Shown here: piece by piece, positions 35,701 to 44,353 of the stretch | Layout of the letters: the number at the start of each line of letters is the position of its first letter | Position numbering within the stretch: position 1 is the stretch's first letter | Source of the DNA: Deltaproteobacteria bacterium RIFOXYA12_FULL_58_15 | Lineage (GTDB): Bacteria > Myxococcota > XYA12-FULL-58-9 | Length of the DNA: 64,000 nucleotides | Assembly: GCA_001798605.1 (NCBI GenBank) | Contig: MGST01000120.1 | Span: forward strand, 1 to 64,000 | Direction: 5' to 3' | Made by a program: the position numbers and the translations under genes | Notes under the pieces: generated by a model | What the model was told of the DNA's origin: nothing | The model's input: the letters and a program-made list of their open reading frames with translations, nothing else | Databases searched by the model: none

Positions 35701-38700
35701 CATCCACCAGTGCCCGACCGGCGGCAAGTGTTGCCTCTCGGTCAAAAGCATCGACCGCTCCGATCAGCTCCTCGATGCACTCGACGTCACCACTGTTGGC
35801 GCAGAGCTGCGCGAGTTGCCGAGTCTCCGCCTCATTGCGGGAGTGCATTGCGCGCAGCGCCTTGGCTGCAATTGTCGGATCATCCGAGTGCTCAGTGGCC
35901 ATCTCTGCGAAAAGCCGCAATCGCTCCTCGCGCGTCTTGACCGCCTCTGTAGCGAACGCCAGGCGCTCAAGCCAAACCAAGGCCGATGGCCAATCGGCAC
36001 GTGCACTGTGGCGCTCAACCAGCTGCTTCTGAAGTCGATCGGCGCTCGTGTCTGCGTCGGCCGCCTCTCCCAACACTGCGAGGGAGCCTTCTTCGTCCCC
36101 GTCAGTGCGCAAGTACTCAGCCAATTCTTCAAATACCGCCGCGCGCCTGGCACCTTCTCGGGCCTCGGCCCAATCGCGAAACGCGACAACGGGATCACCC
36201 ACGTCTGGGTGCGAGAGCAGAAGATCGATCTGCATGCGACGAGGCGTATCCGATTCAGGTCTCGCTTCGTTCATGCGCGCACACCACTTGATCGCGGCCT
36301 CAGGATCGTTCATCTCGTCAGCAATGACTTGAGTCAGTTCGGCAAATCGGGGGTCGTCGGGATTCAGGTCTGACTCGATAGTCTGCTCGAGGTGGCGCAC
36401 CAGATCCGGCCACAACTCATATCGGCGCAGGGCCTCACCAAACCTCGCATTGGCCTCGGGTGAGCCCGCCACCACTTGATTGAGCGCACGCAGAATGGCC
36501 TTGGCCGACGCGTCGTCACCCACCTTCTCAGCGTAGACCTCAACGCTGCGAAGTCCGTAATCGAGCGCGATTGCCGCATCGGCAGTCAATTGACTCAGAG
36601 CAGACAGAGAAACCGCGAGATCAACCCAGCGTCCTAAGGACTCGTACACCTCGAGCAACGCTTTGCGGGTGTCCGTGTCGTCGGGTCTGCTGTTAACAAT
36701 GCCTTGATAATACGGGATGGCCTCTTCACTGCGCCCAAGATGATGATGCAGGATGTCACCAATTTCGCGACCTAAGTCGGCGGCGGCCTCGGGCGTAGCC
36801 ATTTTTGACTGATCACGCCGAAGCTCCAACAGCGCTTCCCACTTGCCTTCCGCCGCGAGCATGTCACCAAGCGATCGTTTGAGGGCGTCCTCAGATGTTT
36901 CAGGAAACTCTTCAACAAAGGCCCGCTGCAAACCAACCAAACCACTCGACTGGAACTCCCGCGCCAACGCAGCAGCGCGTTCAAATGCTGCACGGCGCTC
37001 ATATCTCTCCTGTCCCGCCTGGGGCGATTCAAAAAGCAGGGTGTAGTAGTGGATGAGTGCATCTTGCCAATCTGAGCGCTTCTCGGACAGATTGGCCATG
37101 ACCCGATGGGCTGGGGCTGCAAATGGATCCACCTCGAGCAACCTGACGCAGGTCTTCTCTGCGGCTTGATCGTCCTGCGCGTCGATTTGTGCGCGTAGAG
37201 CGCGGGCCAAAAGACCCGGCAGCTCATCCTTGCTGGCAACCTCAATTTGAAATCGCAGGGCCTCAGCAGCACTTGCGAGGTCCCCTCGCTCCTTGGCGAC
37301 GCCTTCCATCGCTTCGGCAGCACCTTTGGCCTGGTCTCCGTGTGCCTCGACGATCTTGCGATAAATGGTGACCGCCCGATCGAGCTCGCCCAAAGAACGT
37401 CGTACTTCGGCGGCACGAACCCACAGCAAGTCAGCACGGTCGGCTGCAGCCCATTTCTCCAGGAGATCGCTAGCAGCGGCGCGACGGCCCGCTTTGGAGA
37501 AGACCGCAACCAATCGTTCACACAACGCTTCGGTGCGCAGACCCGCTTCCCCTGCCTCGACCAGATGCTCCGCCTCTCCCTGTTCATCCTCCACGGCCCG
37601 GGAAAGCTCTGCAAGGCGAAGGTGCAATGATGCCATGTTCTCGCCGTGACGCTTCGCTTGAACAACCGCCGACTGCAAAGCTCTGCGACTGCCTTCAATG
37701 TCGCCTCTGCTCTCCATCAATTTCGAGAGCGTGGTCCACGCAGGCACATTGGCAGGAAACACCTGCACGGACTCCCGCAACGCCTTCTCTGCGTCCTGCT
37801 CACGATCGAGTAACTGCCACAAGATCTCCGCACGTCTGGCCAACACGCGACCACGACGTTCGGAGGATTCCGCTGCCACCGTGAGTCGATCCAGCGCACG
37901 GGCTTCACCGTGCGGGTCCCTCTGCTCCTCGGCGAGTGCCAGCAACGCTTCAGCGGCTTCGAGCAGGTAAGGGTTGGCGTCGAGAGCATGTTCGAGATCA
38001 CGACGCCGAGCGTCGGCGTCCGTTCCCATCGACTCGCGAGTCTTAGACAGAAGCAATAGGTATGCGGCACGGCGCGTCGGCTCAGTGGTTGCCCCAGCAG
38101 CAGCCTCTAACCGCGCCATGATCTCGACGATGTCTCTTTCATGCTCGAGAATCGGTACAAGGAGCTGTAACGCTTCGGCATCGTCTGGCTGTGCATCGAG
38201 AATCAATTCGAGGTTGCGCTGCGCAGCTGCTGTGTCATTTCGCTGCTCTAGCTCGAGGCGAGCGGCAGCGATCCGCGAGCGACGGACCTCTTCGGGCCTG
38301 GCGCTCACGCGAGCGGTCTCTTCGAGCAACCGGATGAGGCGGCTCCACTCACCGCGATCCCGCAAAACCTTGCCGAGTTCGTCACGAGCTGAGCGGTTGG
38401 ACGGATCGAGCTCCACGGCTCGCTCCAGACAGGCAATGGCTTCAGCGGTGGGTCCTTCAGCGACAAGGGTGACGCGAGCAAGGCGCGTGTAGGCAGCCAC
38501 AAGATCAGGAATAGCTTCGGGATCCCCGCGTTCTTCCTCGACAGCGAGGACGTCCTCGTACAGCGCCCGCGCTCGTGCCACTTCTCCGCGGTCTTCGGCG
38601 AGTTTCGCCAAGCGTAGACGCGCTGTGCGATTGCGGGGGTCAACGTCGAGCACCTTATAATAACGACTGGTTGCGCTCTCGACGTCGCCCAGCCAGCGCT

Positions 38701-40276
38701 CCCAAATTTCACCGAGACGCAAGTTCAATGACACGGTGCGAGCGGAGTCGTCCGACGCCTCCGCCTGCTCGGCGAGGCGGGCTAGGTATGATGCTGCGCG
38801 CGCGGGCTCACCGCGGGCTGCGTATGTCTCCGCGAGACCCTCGAGTGCACCAGGATCGTCGGGAGCGATGCGTAGAGCTCGCTCAAAGTGCATGCGGGCA
38901 TTCTTGAGATCGCCAACCTGCGACCGATAGAGGTGGCCGAGATCACGATGCACCGCACCTCGCCGTGCCGGATCGGTTTCGAGCTTGATTAAGCGTTCGC
39001 CGGCTTGGGCCGCACCGGCCCAATGGCCGGACGCATTGCGAAGCTCAAACAGCGCACGATGCGCAATCACCGAGTCCCGGGCTCGCGCCGCGGCGCGCTC
39101 GTAGGCGGCCAATGCACCACCGGGATCAATCGGGGTCGCTGCAGCAGCTGCCGCGAGCTCCGCAGCTACGGCGTCGAAACGATCCTTGCGGCTGCGGGCG
39201 ATCTCTGCGAGCGCCTCGTATCGACTCGTCGCTTCTCCCCAGGACCGCTCGCGCATGGCGATGGCGGCTAGGGTCAACAGTGCTTGAATGTCCTGTGGGT
39301 CGTGGTTGAGCACTTCTTCAGCCAGTTGCCGTGTTTCGAGGGCGAGCTCAGGATCGGCGGCACCAATCTGTAACAGGCGTTCACGGGCCCAGGGCCCACC
39401 GCGCTCGTCATCAATTGCTTCGCGAAACCTATCGTAGGCGTCTTGGATCCTGCCCGCACCCAGAGCCTCTTCGGCTTTGCTGTAGGCCGCCACGCCTTCA
39501 GCCGCGCGTACCGCCGCCGCGGGTGCCGCGCGTTCAGCGATTTGCCGGAGGCTCGGTTCACCTTCGGGCCCCGCCACGATCACCAACTGTCCGCGTGCAA
39601 TTTCTGCGGCTACGAGTTTCGCATAACTGGTATTAGGGACTTTCCAGCCATTGCGCGGCAAGATCTCGCGCAAGAACTGCTCTGCGGGACGAACGATCCA
39701 ACCGCCAGCGCGCTGACCGTCAAAATACGGCAGCCCCAATCCACGGCGCAAGTACTCGGGCAGCAACCCTGATGGAATCGGTAGCCAGCCGTAGACTCGG
39801 GCGTCGTAGAAGACGATGTGGAGCTCTTCCTGCGAACGAATCAAAAGGGAGGCGCGGAAGGTGAAATCTGCCTGATGCTCGCCGACAGAGAAACGACCAG
39901 CGAATTCGATGCTGCCATCGCGCATGGCGGCCTTCAAATCGACAAACCCATGCTGGGTGAGATCAGTGCGCTTGAGAACGTCAGCGATGCCTTCGGAATC
40001 GAGGCCGAAGACAAGGTGGCGCAGGGCACAGCGATGGGTCTTAAAACGCTCGGACCCGCCAGTGACGTCAAACGGAAACGCAATATCAGGGATCTCGAGC
40101 TCGAGGACCTTGAGGTCAAGCGGGCCGAACTTGCGATCGCGAGTGCTGAGAAGTCCACGGCCACTGACAAAATTCAGGGCGAATCCCAGGGGGATCTCGA
40201 ACTCCGACGCCTTACGTTTGGGCTCTGCCTGCCCGGTCGGTGAATCGACTATCGCCGTGGTGGAATCAGAATCCAC
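29738..40276 (-). CDS. Giant TPR-repeat protein (3512 residues)
   Basis: The longest gene here. Residues 1-240 form a beta-rich globular part (EIPLGFALNFVSGRGLL; CALRHLVFGL) without a known family. From about 270 to 3250 it is an unbroken series of tetratricopeptide-type helix pairs with W-x-x-L-x-x-L, A-A-x-x-F/Y and P-x-D marks (for example RNRTARLRLAKLAEDRGEVA, HGPARLAQGLLQFERNQFEG). The last 260 residues are a separate domain (VSIYLWRGGGFGYRTELLG, LIARAAELYRTGHTLAEKLS). No signal or membrane span is seen, so it is a cytoplasmic scaffold. GTG at 40276 has GGAGGAG five bases upstream. It ends the minus-strand Tad-like array and may organise that machine or its control. Confidence 0.9.
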   Translation of the reverse strand: MDSDSTTAIVDSPTGQAEPKRKASEFEIPLGFALNFVSGRGLLSTRDRKFGPLDLKVLELEIPDIAFPFDVTGGSERFKTHRCALRHLVFGLDSEGIADVLKRTDLTQHGFVDLKAAMRDGSIEFAGRFSVGEHQADFTFRASLLIRSQEELHIVFYDARVYGWLPIPSGLLPEYLRRGLGLPYFDGQRAGGWIVRPAEQFLREILPRNGWKVPNTSYAKLVAAEIARGQLVIVAGPEGEPSLRQIAERAAPAAAVRAAEGVAAYSKAEEALGAGRIQDAYDRFREAIDDERGGPWARERLLQIGAADPELALETRQLAEEVLNHDPQDIQALLTLAAIAMRERSWGEATSRYEALAEIARSRKDRFDAVAAELAAAAAATPIDPGGALAAYERAAARARDSVIAHRALFELRNASGHWAGAAQAGERLIKLETDPARRGAVHRDLGHLYRSQVGDLKNARMHFERALRIAPDDPGALEGLAETYAARGEPARAASYLARLAEQAEASDDSARTVSLNLRLGEIWERWLGDVESATSRYYKVLDVDPRNRTARLRLAKLAEDRGEVARARALYEDVLAVEEERGDPEAIPDLVAAYTRLARVTLVAEGPTAEAIACLERAVELDPSNRSARDELGKVLRDRGEWSRLIRLLEETARVSARPEEVRRSRIAAARLELEQRNDTAAAQRNLELILDAQPDDAEALQLLVPILEHERDIVEIMARLEAAAGATTEPTRRAAYLLLLSKTRESMGTDADARRRDLEHALDANPYLLEAAEALLALAEEQRDPHGEARALDRLTVAAESSERRGRVLARRAEILWQLLDREQDAEKALRESVQVFPANVPAWTTLSKLMESRGDIEGSRRALQSAVVQAKRHGENMASLHLRLAELSRAVEDEQGEAEHLVEAGEAGLRTEALCERLVAVFSKAGRRAAASDLLEKWAAADRADLLWVRAAEVRRSLGELDRAVTIYRKIVEAHGDQAKGAAEAMEGVAKERGDLASAAEALRFQIEVASKDELPGLLARALRAQIDAQDDQAAEKTCVRLLEVDPFAAPAHRVMANLSEKRSDWQDALIHYYTLLFESPQAGQERYERRAAFERAAALAREFQSSGLVGLQRAFVEEFPETSEDALKRSLGDMLAAEGKWEALLELRRDQSKMATPEAAADLGREIGDILHHHLGRSEEAIPYYQGIVNSRPDDTDTRKALLEVYESLGRWVDLAVSLSALSQLTADAAIALDYGLRSVEVYAEKVGDDASAKAILRALNQVVAGSPEANARFGEALRRYELWPDLVRHLEQTIESDLNPDDPRFAELTQVIADEMNDPEAAIKWCARMNEARPESDTPRRMQIDLLLSHPDVGDPVVAFRDWAEAREGARRAAVFEELAEYLRTDGDEEGSLAVLGEAADADTSADRLQKQLVERHSARADWPSALVWLERLAFATEAVKTREERLRLFAEMATEHSDDPTIAAKALRAMHSRNEAETRQLAQLCANSGDVECIEELIGAVDAFDREATLAAGRALVDADRRVSAKPFLERAMDLGANVEAWDIATRAWRQDGRLGELGRWRLERSATAREEDRAWLQLLARAELIEAGEDVPDSEGDLEEQLASANLSQASSAWAVFCVAQSIQSTEWLDRAAVSLETMLSEEDPRILGVLRHRTQSEFASGDADAAIALSRRLIELGDTAAEIWLEKGLEAAGRTDELIEALRVRAERKPSDAATVWLRVATLLVNKESWVEAAAALVNVAEDERTSHWAELYFGCGVELEDPSIRAAGAEVAIECAEDDHSRAQWLRRRGHILWWELGEEAQARNLFAEAHLLEPEQANAVLAAAKTSVGAGDNKGAIRILAESLAVLEGSETAPLWLLRAQLKWQDKNYPQTIDSLVRATGLLGDDAVAWREAGDLAEAMEESELALQALQRAYELDAANEPAYIRALELANRYGELVDVLEARSDDLSGAEAGARLARAARIAVDRLDDKERALKLMDGATRQAPTLENMRTTYRLAEELDRPTILAALGPALFKRLDEQDSERERYLHSFVIALEHLGLVCDGREALDELYNRDAATPAEKQMLAELAADDDPVLAATLVDEAVRAAGGNDLPIGLFAATRAWLRAEKTDTARGVLLEALGIGLDTVEAHQLAMELFEGNDRLTSVARVIELGGDTDIEIGERVRLRMDLADFRLNQDNAAAAYELLKGAAELERPEGWVKKTERVLEALGDREEISAFWLQEIDSGVWDEQGQIQRLREARETFQASNNVVGELRCLQILTRRAPDDLDVQDRFVEISAQLGDKDQFISFVNNELAAADMPDQRARLALRYAPVLQERFDDPQAAVGILRSSHAEVPSASLAEALAEALTANAQAKQAIKVLLDQANQSDVQQQIALLRHAGTIAQSPAGDAETAFDVLRKVVELDTSIDEPREFCLAYAESHEKWHELIELLEVVAAGQSDAQAAHVCMIRAADAARDHLGDTVRELGLLKAAVDASPDESPAVTRLLCLLIDSGNTDGALGLLLGGNTTVEHELGLGNRLLSILRDARRDSDAQQVMEFLADRHPNSAVARELLLQRARRAGDNETVLGALLSKLSEPDDLKDRERFDLLVEAGQAALAIEQDQKALECFDLALAIEAQDLDVLFLVAQLATKLSVDVIYDKAVMCAVPLRQNARQRAEQLDGDERVVWLMLLGRAHEAAGDAEQAIIAYEGVAAAADDPPGKVVKALSFAYERKGDWKKLVELLEKRVTRVETEDERADTYYRMGVIWRDNLIDEERAGDCFASSLSAQSDHGPARLAQGLLQFERNQFEGALAHLASQVDVDDAATPLGYLLALSECYRQTKAFDEALMVAGRILERDPGRSDLIATRAEMFSAADRNDEAEQEWTRYLSAAESSVSANEVLQVRRKLAELALGRSDVTTAIQQLEGAVRAVPDSMETLVILRELYEKTGRWEEAADLRIREATAAPDVETSAEHYRTLAAIFLTRLNSSARAATMLERAVEATPGDSALLKQLLALYEERDDWRQFLVVGERLLALDDSKVDGAFFAKLARAYHDVAGDTDRAKEFFEKALVTEPENVDLRAGYAEFAKNVGDYATYVRVEERTIEFVDDVDERVGRYQELAEVCLQRTGDLQRAAASLFKARELRPDDMELLRNLANTYALDPKFYGQATELYRELLDVAPLDVQTLRILARLSGQVGDNDKAYGHYAALLVLLPGDDEARRFVEACRPAVPAGPQRPLTDADRMQGLLHPDQGGPLEDLFAPLARFAELTQPGVLDTLGVTERDKLAPTDSRLQYLTKVLEPLGMPKVSIYLWRGGGFGYRTELLGSPAILMGSTLATDATDRQRAFLIARAAELYRTGHTLAEKLSAPELGGVVAGLCLAVEPESSPAGGSVETPVWANTIAAPMTEAIRGRSKPKVQSYLSSYGEVDFSRWRWGSILTAGRIAMLVSCDVEEAVGAILRLRGMDDLADDQRAAVIQESPEAMDLMRFACSEDFFKLRQALGLALRQAKS

Positions 40277-40397
40277 GACTGCTCCTCCGATTGGACCGCT
40301 CTTGATGAGCTGCGCATTGGGCGTGCACTACCCACACCCTGGAGTCCGCCTGGGAGTGTAGCACCGTCGCCCACAACCCGACAGTTTATGGCAGAAC

Positions 40398-40655
40398 CTA
40401 TTGCCCTAAATTCTGGTCTGTTTCAATGACAACGGGTCGCCCGGGTCGCCCGAGTCGCCCGACAAAGGGGCCCTCGACCTCGATCGTGTTGTCGATATGA
40501 GCGAGAGCAACCTTCCCAGCATACATCCCTAGTGCCTCGTTCTGGTGGCGCGGACGTACCGCGAGAACAATGGCAGCTGCTACCGCCATCACGGAAGCCA
40601 AGGAGGAACTCAGGGAGTACCGGCTCTTCGCCGCTGCCCGACATTGATCTGTCAA
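40398..40655 (-). CDS. Small putative membrane protein
   Basis: About 85 residues from TTG at 40655, sixteen bases after the GH57-like gene and 121 bases before the giant TPR gene, on the same strand. One membrane span (SSLASVMAVAAAIVLAV) is followed by a plausible soluble tail (GMYAGKVALAHIDNTIEVEG) with a GRLGRPGRPVV repeat. The start is uncertain and no ribosome site is seen. It is reported because it fills the operon gap and has protein-like composition. Confidence 0.4.
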   Translation of the reverse strand: MTDQCRAAAKSRYSLSSSLASVMAVAAAIVLAVRPRHQNEALGMYAGKVALAHIDNTIEVEGPFVGRLGRPGRPVVIETDQNLGQ

Positions 40656-40671
40656 GTCACGGGCAGCAGGC

Positions 40672-42864
40672 TCAGGTCCTTGCCGGCGGTTCCTGATCAT
40701 CGCCTTCCGCAGCATCAACCGTGGTGCTGTCAAAATCGCTGCCGACTGGCGGTTCATCGCTACGGACGCTTGGCTCTTCTGACTGTGCCACTTCGACAAC
40801 CCCGTCGACAATCTCATCGCCCGTCTCAGACTCTTCGTCAGTCGTGCCAGCATGCCCGACACTGAGAGTCATCGCCACCCTGGCGTTTTGCTCGACACGG
40901 GTCACCGACACGATCACCACCCCCTGCTCGACCTCTCTGTAGCCGTCGAGATCGCGTATCGTGGTGCGCACGGGCAATATCCAAATGTCTGTGGGCTGCT
41001 CGAAGTCGAGCGCCACCACTGCACCGTCATCACTCTCGAGCAGCACCTGTGTGACATCGGCAAGCTCCGTCTCCGTCATCGCCACAGCCTCACCATTGGC
41101 GAACAATGTCGGCGCTTCCACTCCGATTCGCAGGGGTACCTCAATAGCAAAGAGGCTGCCACCCTCCCCTTCGACGCTGACGTCATATTCGAAGCGCAGC
41201 AGCGCGGCGTCGATAGGCAAAGAAAGCATCTTGTTAACGCTCCCCTTGCGCGGCCGCAGGCCATCGATGGTGAGCTCTTCGATGAGCCGCAGGGTGTAGG
41301 CTCCATCTCCCTCTTCGTCGATAGCGTTGGCCGATATCTCGAATTTGGGCCGAACTTGCTTCTTGGTATCGAGAGAGCCTGAGAAGTACTCGGTTGCCGT
41401 GGCATCTGCCTCGAGCAACCACTCACGAATCATCGTTCGGGGAGTATCGTCTGCGTCGGTCGGCAACTCCCGTGACACATTACAAAGGTTCGCACCACGT
41501 CGCGGCGGTTCCGAGTCGTCGCGGCTGGTGGGGGCTGTACGGAGCTCGCCAAAAAACGACTCGGTGCGGCGCTCACCCACGTCGAGGAGATTCCGTCGGC
41601 CCACGCGGTCTTCTAACAATCGCACCGCACCACCAAGCACTGGAACGATCCAGGTGCTCAATAGTCGGTTGGCGACAAACACTTCGTCGATGAGATCACC
41701 ATCGCGCTCCTCCTCCTCCATCGCGATCCAGTCATCATCGCCTTGGGCGAGGGCATCCATCATGGATTCTGCATCAGCGAGTCTCTGCATGGTGGCGTCA
41801 CGCAAGGCAGGGTCCGAAAAACCTGGCGTCGCGCCACGCCAATAGGCGTCTGGTGTTTCTGCGGCGAAGACCAAGCGTTGAACCGTAGCCAGAGTATCGC
41901 TCCACTCTTCTTCGTAACCGTCCTCCTCCATGGTGGCGATGAATAGGCGAAGCTTGTCGCTTACCCGCCACAACCGACGATAGAGGGAATCCACCTCGGA
42001 GAATCCTGCGATGAAGTCGGACCAGTCCGACGGCCCCGGGTTTCGCCCGAGTGGCATCAAGTCGGTGGAGATACCGGGTCGAAGACGCAAGGAAGCGACC
42101 TCGAGTGAGGCCGCAAAGGTGTCCTTTGGCAGAACCATTTCCACTTGGTCGCTGCCGCTCACGGTATCGAGCCACCGCTGCAACCAACCCTGTTCGAAGC
42201 ACCATCGGTGGGTGCCGGGCTCCAGGCCCAGGGACTCGGCTCGAACCCATGCGCTTACAATCGGTTCGCCGAGGGCTGCATCCACCGCAGCGCCCAGCCA
42301 ACGATCAGGCTCAACGCTCGGCAGTGCACTCGACAAACCAGCGTTGAGAACATAGGCGGCAATGCTGAGGCCGCCGCGCTCCAACACACCAAGAGCTGGC
42401 GGCGCTGCTCCGACAACCTGAGAACTCGAGACAAAACCGTAGGCAAGACCGGTCTCATCTACCAACCGTGGCATTTCCGGTGCCCACGCCAGTTCAGGCA
42501 ACCAAAAACCATTGGGGACGAAGCCCGCGAAGGACTCCCAATACTCTGCGGCCATTTGGATTTGACCACGAATGTCGAGCTCATGGATCGACGTTGCGGC
42601 ACCCCCGTAAAAAGGTCCACCAAGAATCTCGACCTGACCGGCTTCATTCATCGCTTTGAGACGTAACAAAAACTCGGGACGCGCGCGGGACAGATAGTCA
42701 AGAAGGTGCCCACCGAGGTGAACTGCCACACGAACGGCCGGCCGGCTCTCGATGGCTTCGAGAAGTGGCTCATAACAGGAATCGCAAGCCTTCGCGATGA
42801 TGTCTGCGTCGGCGCAAAGTGGCTGATGAAATGGAATGACTACCTGGAGGCGGATCGAGACCAT
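40672..42864 (-). CDS. GH57-like protein (4-alpha-glucanotransferase type) with altered active site
   Basis: About 730 residues. The N-terminal half is a GH57 alpha-glucan barrel: HQP at 13-15, WLPELAW (121-127) with the nucleophile Glu124, and GLEPGTHRWCFEQGWLQRW. The C-terminal half resembles the beta domains of 4-alpha-glucanotransferases (DUF1925/DUF1926). In active enzymes the catalytic Asp lies in DDGEKFGxWPGT. Here the same place reads WVRAESLGLEPGT (206-218), so both Asp and the DGEK signature are gone. An acidic low-complexity tail ends the protein. ATG at 42864 has AAGGTGA upstream and fits the family start; ATG at 42891 is possible. It probably binds glucan or has another role. It lies between FHA and TPR genes of the Tad-like array. 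Confidence 0.8.
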   Translation of the reverse strand: MVSIRLQVVIPFHQPLCADADIIAKACDSCYEPLLEAIESRPAVRVAVHLGGHLLDYLSRARPEFLLRLKAMNEAGQVEILGGPFYGGAATSIHELDIRGQIQMAAEYWESFAGFVPNGFWLPELAWAPEMPRLVDETGLAYGFVSSSQVVGAAPPALGVLERGGLSIAAYVLNAGLSSALPSVEPDRWLGAAVDAALGEPIVSAWVRAESLGLEPGTHRWCFEQGWLQRWLDTVSGSDQVEMVLPKDTFAASLEVASLRLRPGISTDLMPLGRNPGPSDWSDFIAGFSEVDSLYRRLWRVSDKLRLFIATMEEDGYEEEWSDTLATVQRLVFAAETPDAYWRGATPGFSDPALRDATMQRLADAESMMDALAQGDDDWIAMEEEERDGDLIDEVFVANRLLSTWIVPVLGGAVRLLEDRVGRRNLLDVGERRTESFFGELRTAPTSRDDSEPPRRGANLCNVSRELPTDADDTPRTMIREWLLEADATATEYFSGSLDTKKQVRPKFEISANAIDEEGDGAYTLRLIEELTIDGLRPRKGSVNKMLSLPIDAALLRFEYDVSVEGEGGSLFAIEVPLRIGVEAPTLFANGEAVAMTETELADVTQVLLESDDGAVVALDFEQPTDIWILPVRTTIRDLDGYREVEQGVVIVSVTRVEQNARVAMTLSVGHAGTTDEESETGDEIVDGVVEVAQSEEPSVRSDEPPVGSDFDSTTVDAAEGDDQEPPART

Positions 42865-42892
42865 GGGCTCACCTTCGTTGATCGCAAACATC

Positions 42893-44293
42893 TCACGGAA
42901 CGCCTTGCCCTACGAGGTCGGTCAGTTTGTTCTTGGCCTTTTCGCGCCGGGGATCGTCGACATCTGGTAGATATCGCAAGAGGTCCCGCAGCGACTGCAC
43001 GGCTTCTGCACGATCTCCAAAACGCAACGCCTTCTCAGAGGCAAACATATAGGTGTCACAAATCTTCTGTAGCTCTTCCTCTGCGCGCGATTGGGCAGTC
43101 ACAATTTCATCCAACAAAGGCGGTGGCAGTTCGAGCTCCTCGAGGTACAGGGCGGCCTCTTTGAAATACTCGATCGATCGGTGAAGATTCTCTGGCAGCA
43201 CCGACCGCGCGTCGAAGGAGACCACACCAAGGCCATAGAGATCCTGTGCCTTGTCTTCGTCGGCCCGCGGCAAGTCTTGCTGGACCACCTTGACCTGCCA
43301 CACCCCCCAGCGCTCGGGAAGATTGGGTGTGAGTGTGTTGTCGAAGGTGACAATGTTGATGCCAGGCTTTAGGAGCTTGCGCGGCAAAGATTGACTGAGT
43401 CCTTGGGTCCAACCTCCCAATGCCAGCTCGGAGTAACCCACGTGCTCGTTGTTGACCAGAATCTCGAGCTCCTTGCCGGACTCCACACCACCGGCGGCGA
43501 AAAACAACGTCGCTTTCCCCCCCTGATACTCGAAGGAGAAGTTGACGCGGTCAGGCGTGAAGAAGTCGACCTTACCGCTACCAAAACGCATGCCGGAGTT
43601 GACCGTGTTGGCTGCGAAGATCTCTCCCGAGCGGTCCTGTTGCGGTCTGTGCGTGCCTACATAGATAGCGCCAACCACGCCGGCCACGACCACCAACACA
43701 GCTGCTGCCACAGCAATTCGCGTCGAGCCCGGTTGCGCCTTGAGCCATACCGCCCAGCGCCGTTTCGAGAACTGGACAAAACTTCCGGTGTGCGTGCGGG
43801 CCCGCTCTGTCCGCTGCCGCGGAAGTTGGGATTTTCGTGGCAACTGCGGCAACTGCGGCTTCTGTCCGAGTTGGAGATTGGGGGGCTGATAGGCGGATGT
43901 CTTTTCCTCCTCAAGCACCCTGCGAACGACCGTGTTTTCCGGTCGAAACATCTCGCCGTGGCGCACCGAGCTGATACCCGAGGGCTCGTTTGCTGACTTT
44001 GCTATTTCGAATTGAAACGTGACCGGGCCGAGCGCAATGGTATCGCCAATACTCACAACTGCTTCCGTGGCGGGGCTGCCATTGAGGAGAACACCGTTGG
44101 CACTACCCAGATCTCTTAGAGTGTAGGCATTTCCCTTTTTGTTGCCGACCAGCTCAAGATGATAACGCGACACCCCCACATCGTAGAGGACGAGGTCGTT
44201 GTCTGGGGCTCGTCCGACTTTGACACTGTTTTGGGAGAAGTAGAAATCCCTACCAACTCCCTTCCCTTCAACAATCACCAGGCGAAATCCCAT
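42893..44293 (-). CDS. FHA-domain single-span membrane protein
   Basis: A 466-residue protein. The N-terminal FHA domain (about 1-98) has VKVGRAPDNDLVL, VSRYHLELV and DLGSANGVLLNG, the phosphothreonine-binding face. A basic linker follows, rich in Pro/Gln/Arg (QLPQLPRKSQLPRQR). One membrane span lies at about 192-212 (IAVAAAVLVVVAGVVGAIYV). The outer region of 250 residues holds a beta domain (EYQGGKATLFFAAGGVESGK, HVGYSELALGGWTQ) and C-terminal helices. This places a phospho-sensor inside and a binding domain outside. It follows tadC by 61 bases. Related FHA proteins sit beside Tad and type VI genes in other bacteria. It probably couples the machine to Ser/Thr kinase signals. Confidence 0.85.
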   Translation of the reverse strand: MGFRLVIVEGKGVGRDFYFSQNSVKVGRAPDNDLVLYDVGVSRYHLELVGNKKGNAYTLRDLGSANGVLLNGSPATEAVVSIGDTIALGPVTFQFEIAKSANEPSGISSVRHGEMFRPENTVVRRVLEEEKTSAYQPPNLQLGQKPQLPQLPRKSQLPRQRTERARTHTGSFVQFSKRRWAVWLKAQPGSTRIAVAAAVLVVVAGVVGAIYVGTHRPQQDRSGEIFAANTVNSGMRFGSGKVDFFTPDRVNFSFEYQGGKATLFFAAGGVESGKELEILVNNEHVGYSELALGGWTQGLSQSLPRKLLKPGINIVTFDNTLTPNLPERWGVWQVKVVQQDLPRADEDKAQDLYGLGVVSFDARSVLPENLHRSIEYFKEAALYLEELELPPPLLDEIVTAQSRAEEELQKICDTYMFASEKALRFGDRAEAVQSLRDLLRYLPDVDDPRREKAKNKLTDLVGQGVP

Positions 44294-44353
44294 GGCGTTC
44301 CGACACCTTCAGCAAATTAGTCTGGATACTGTTTGAAAACCACGAGTCCGGGC

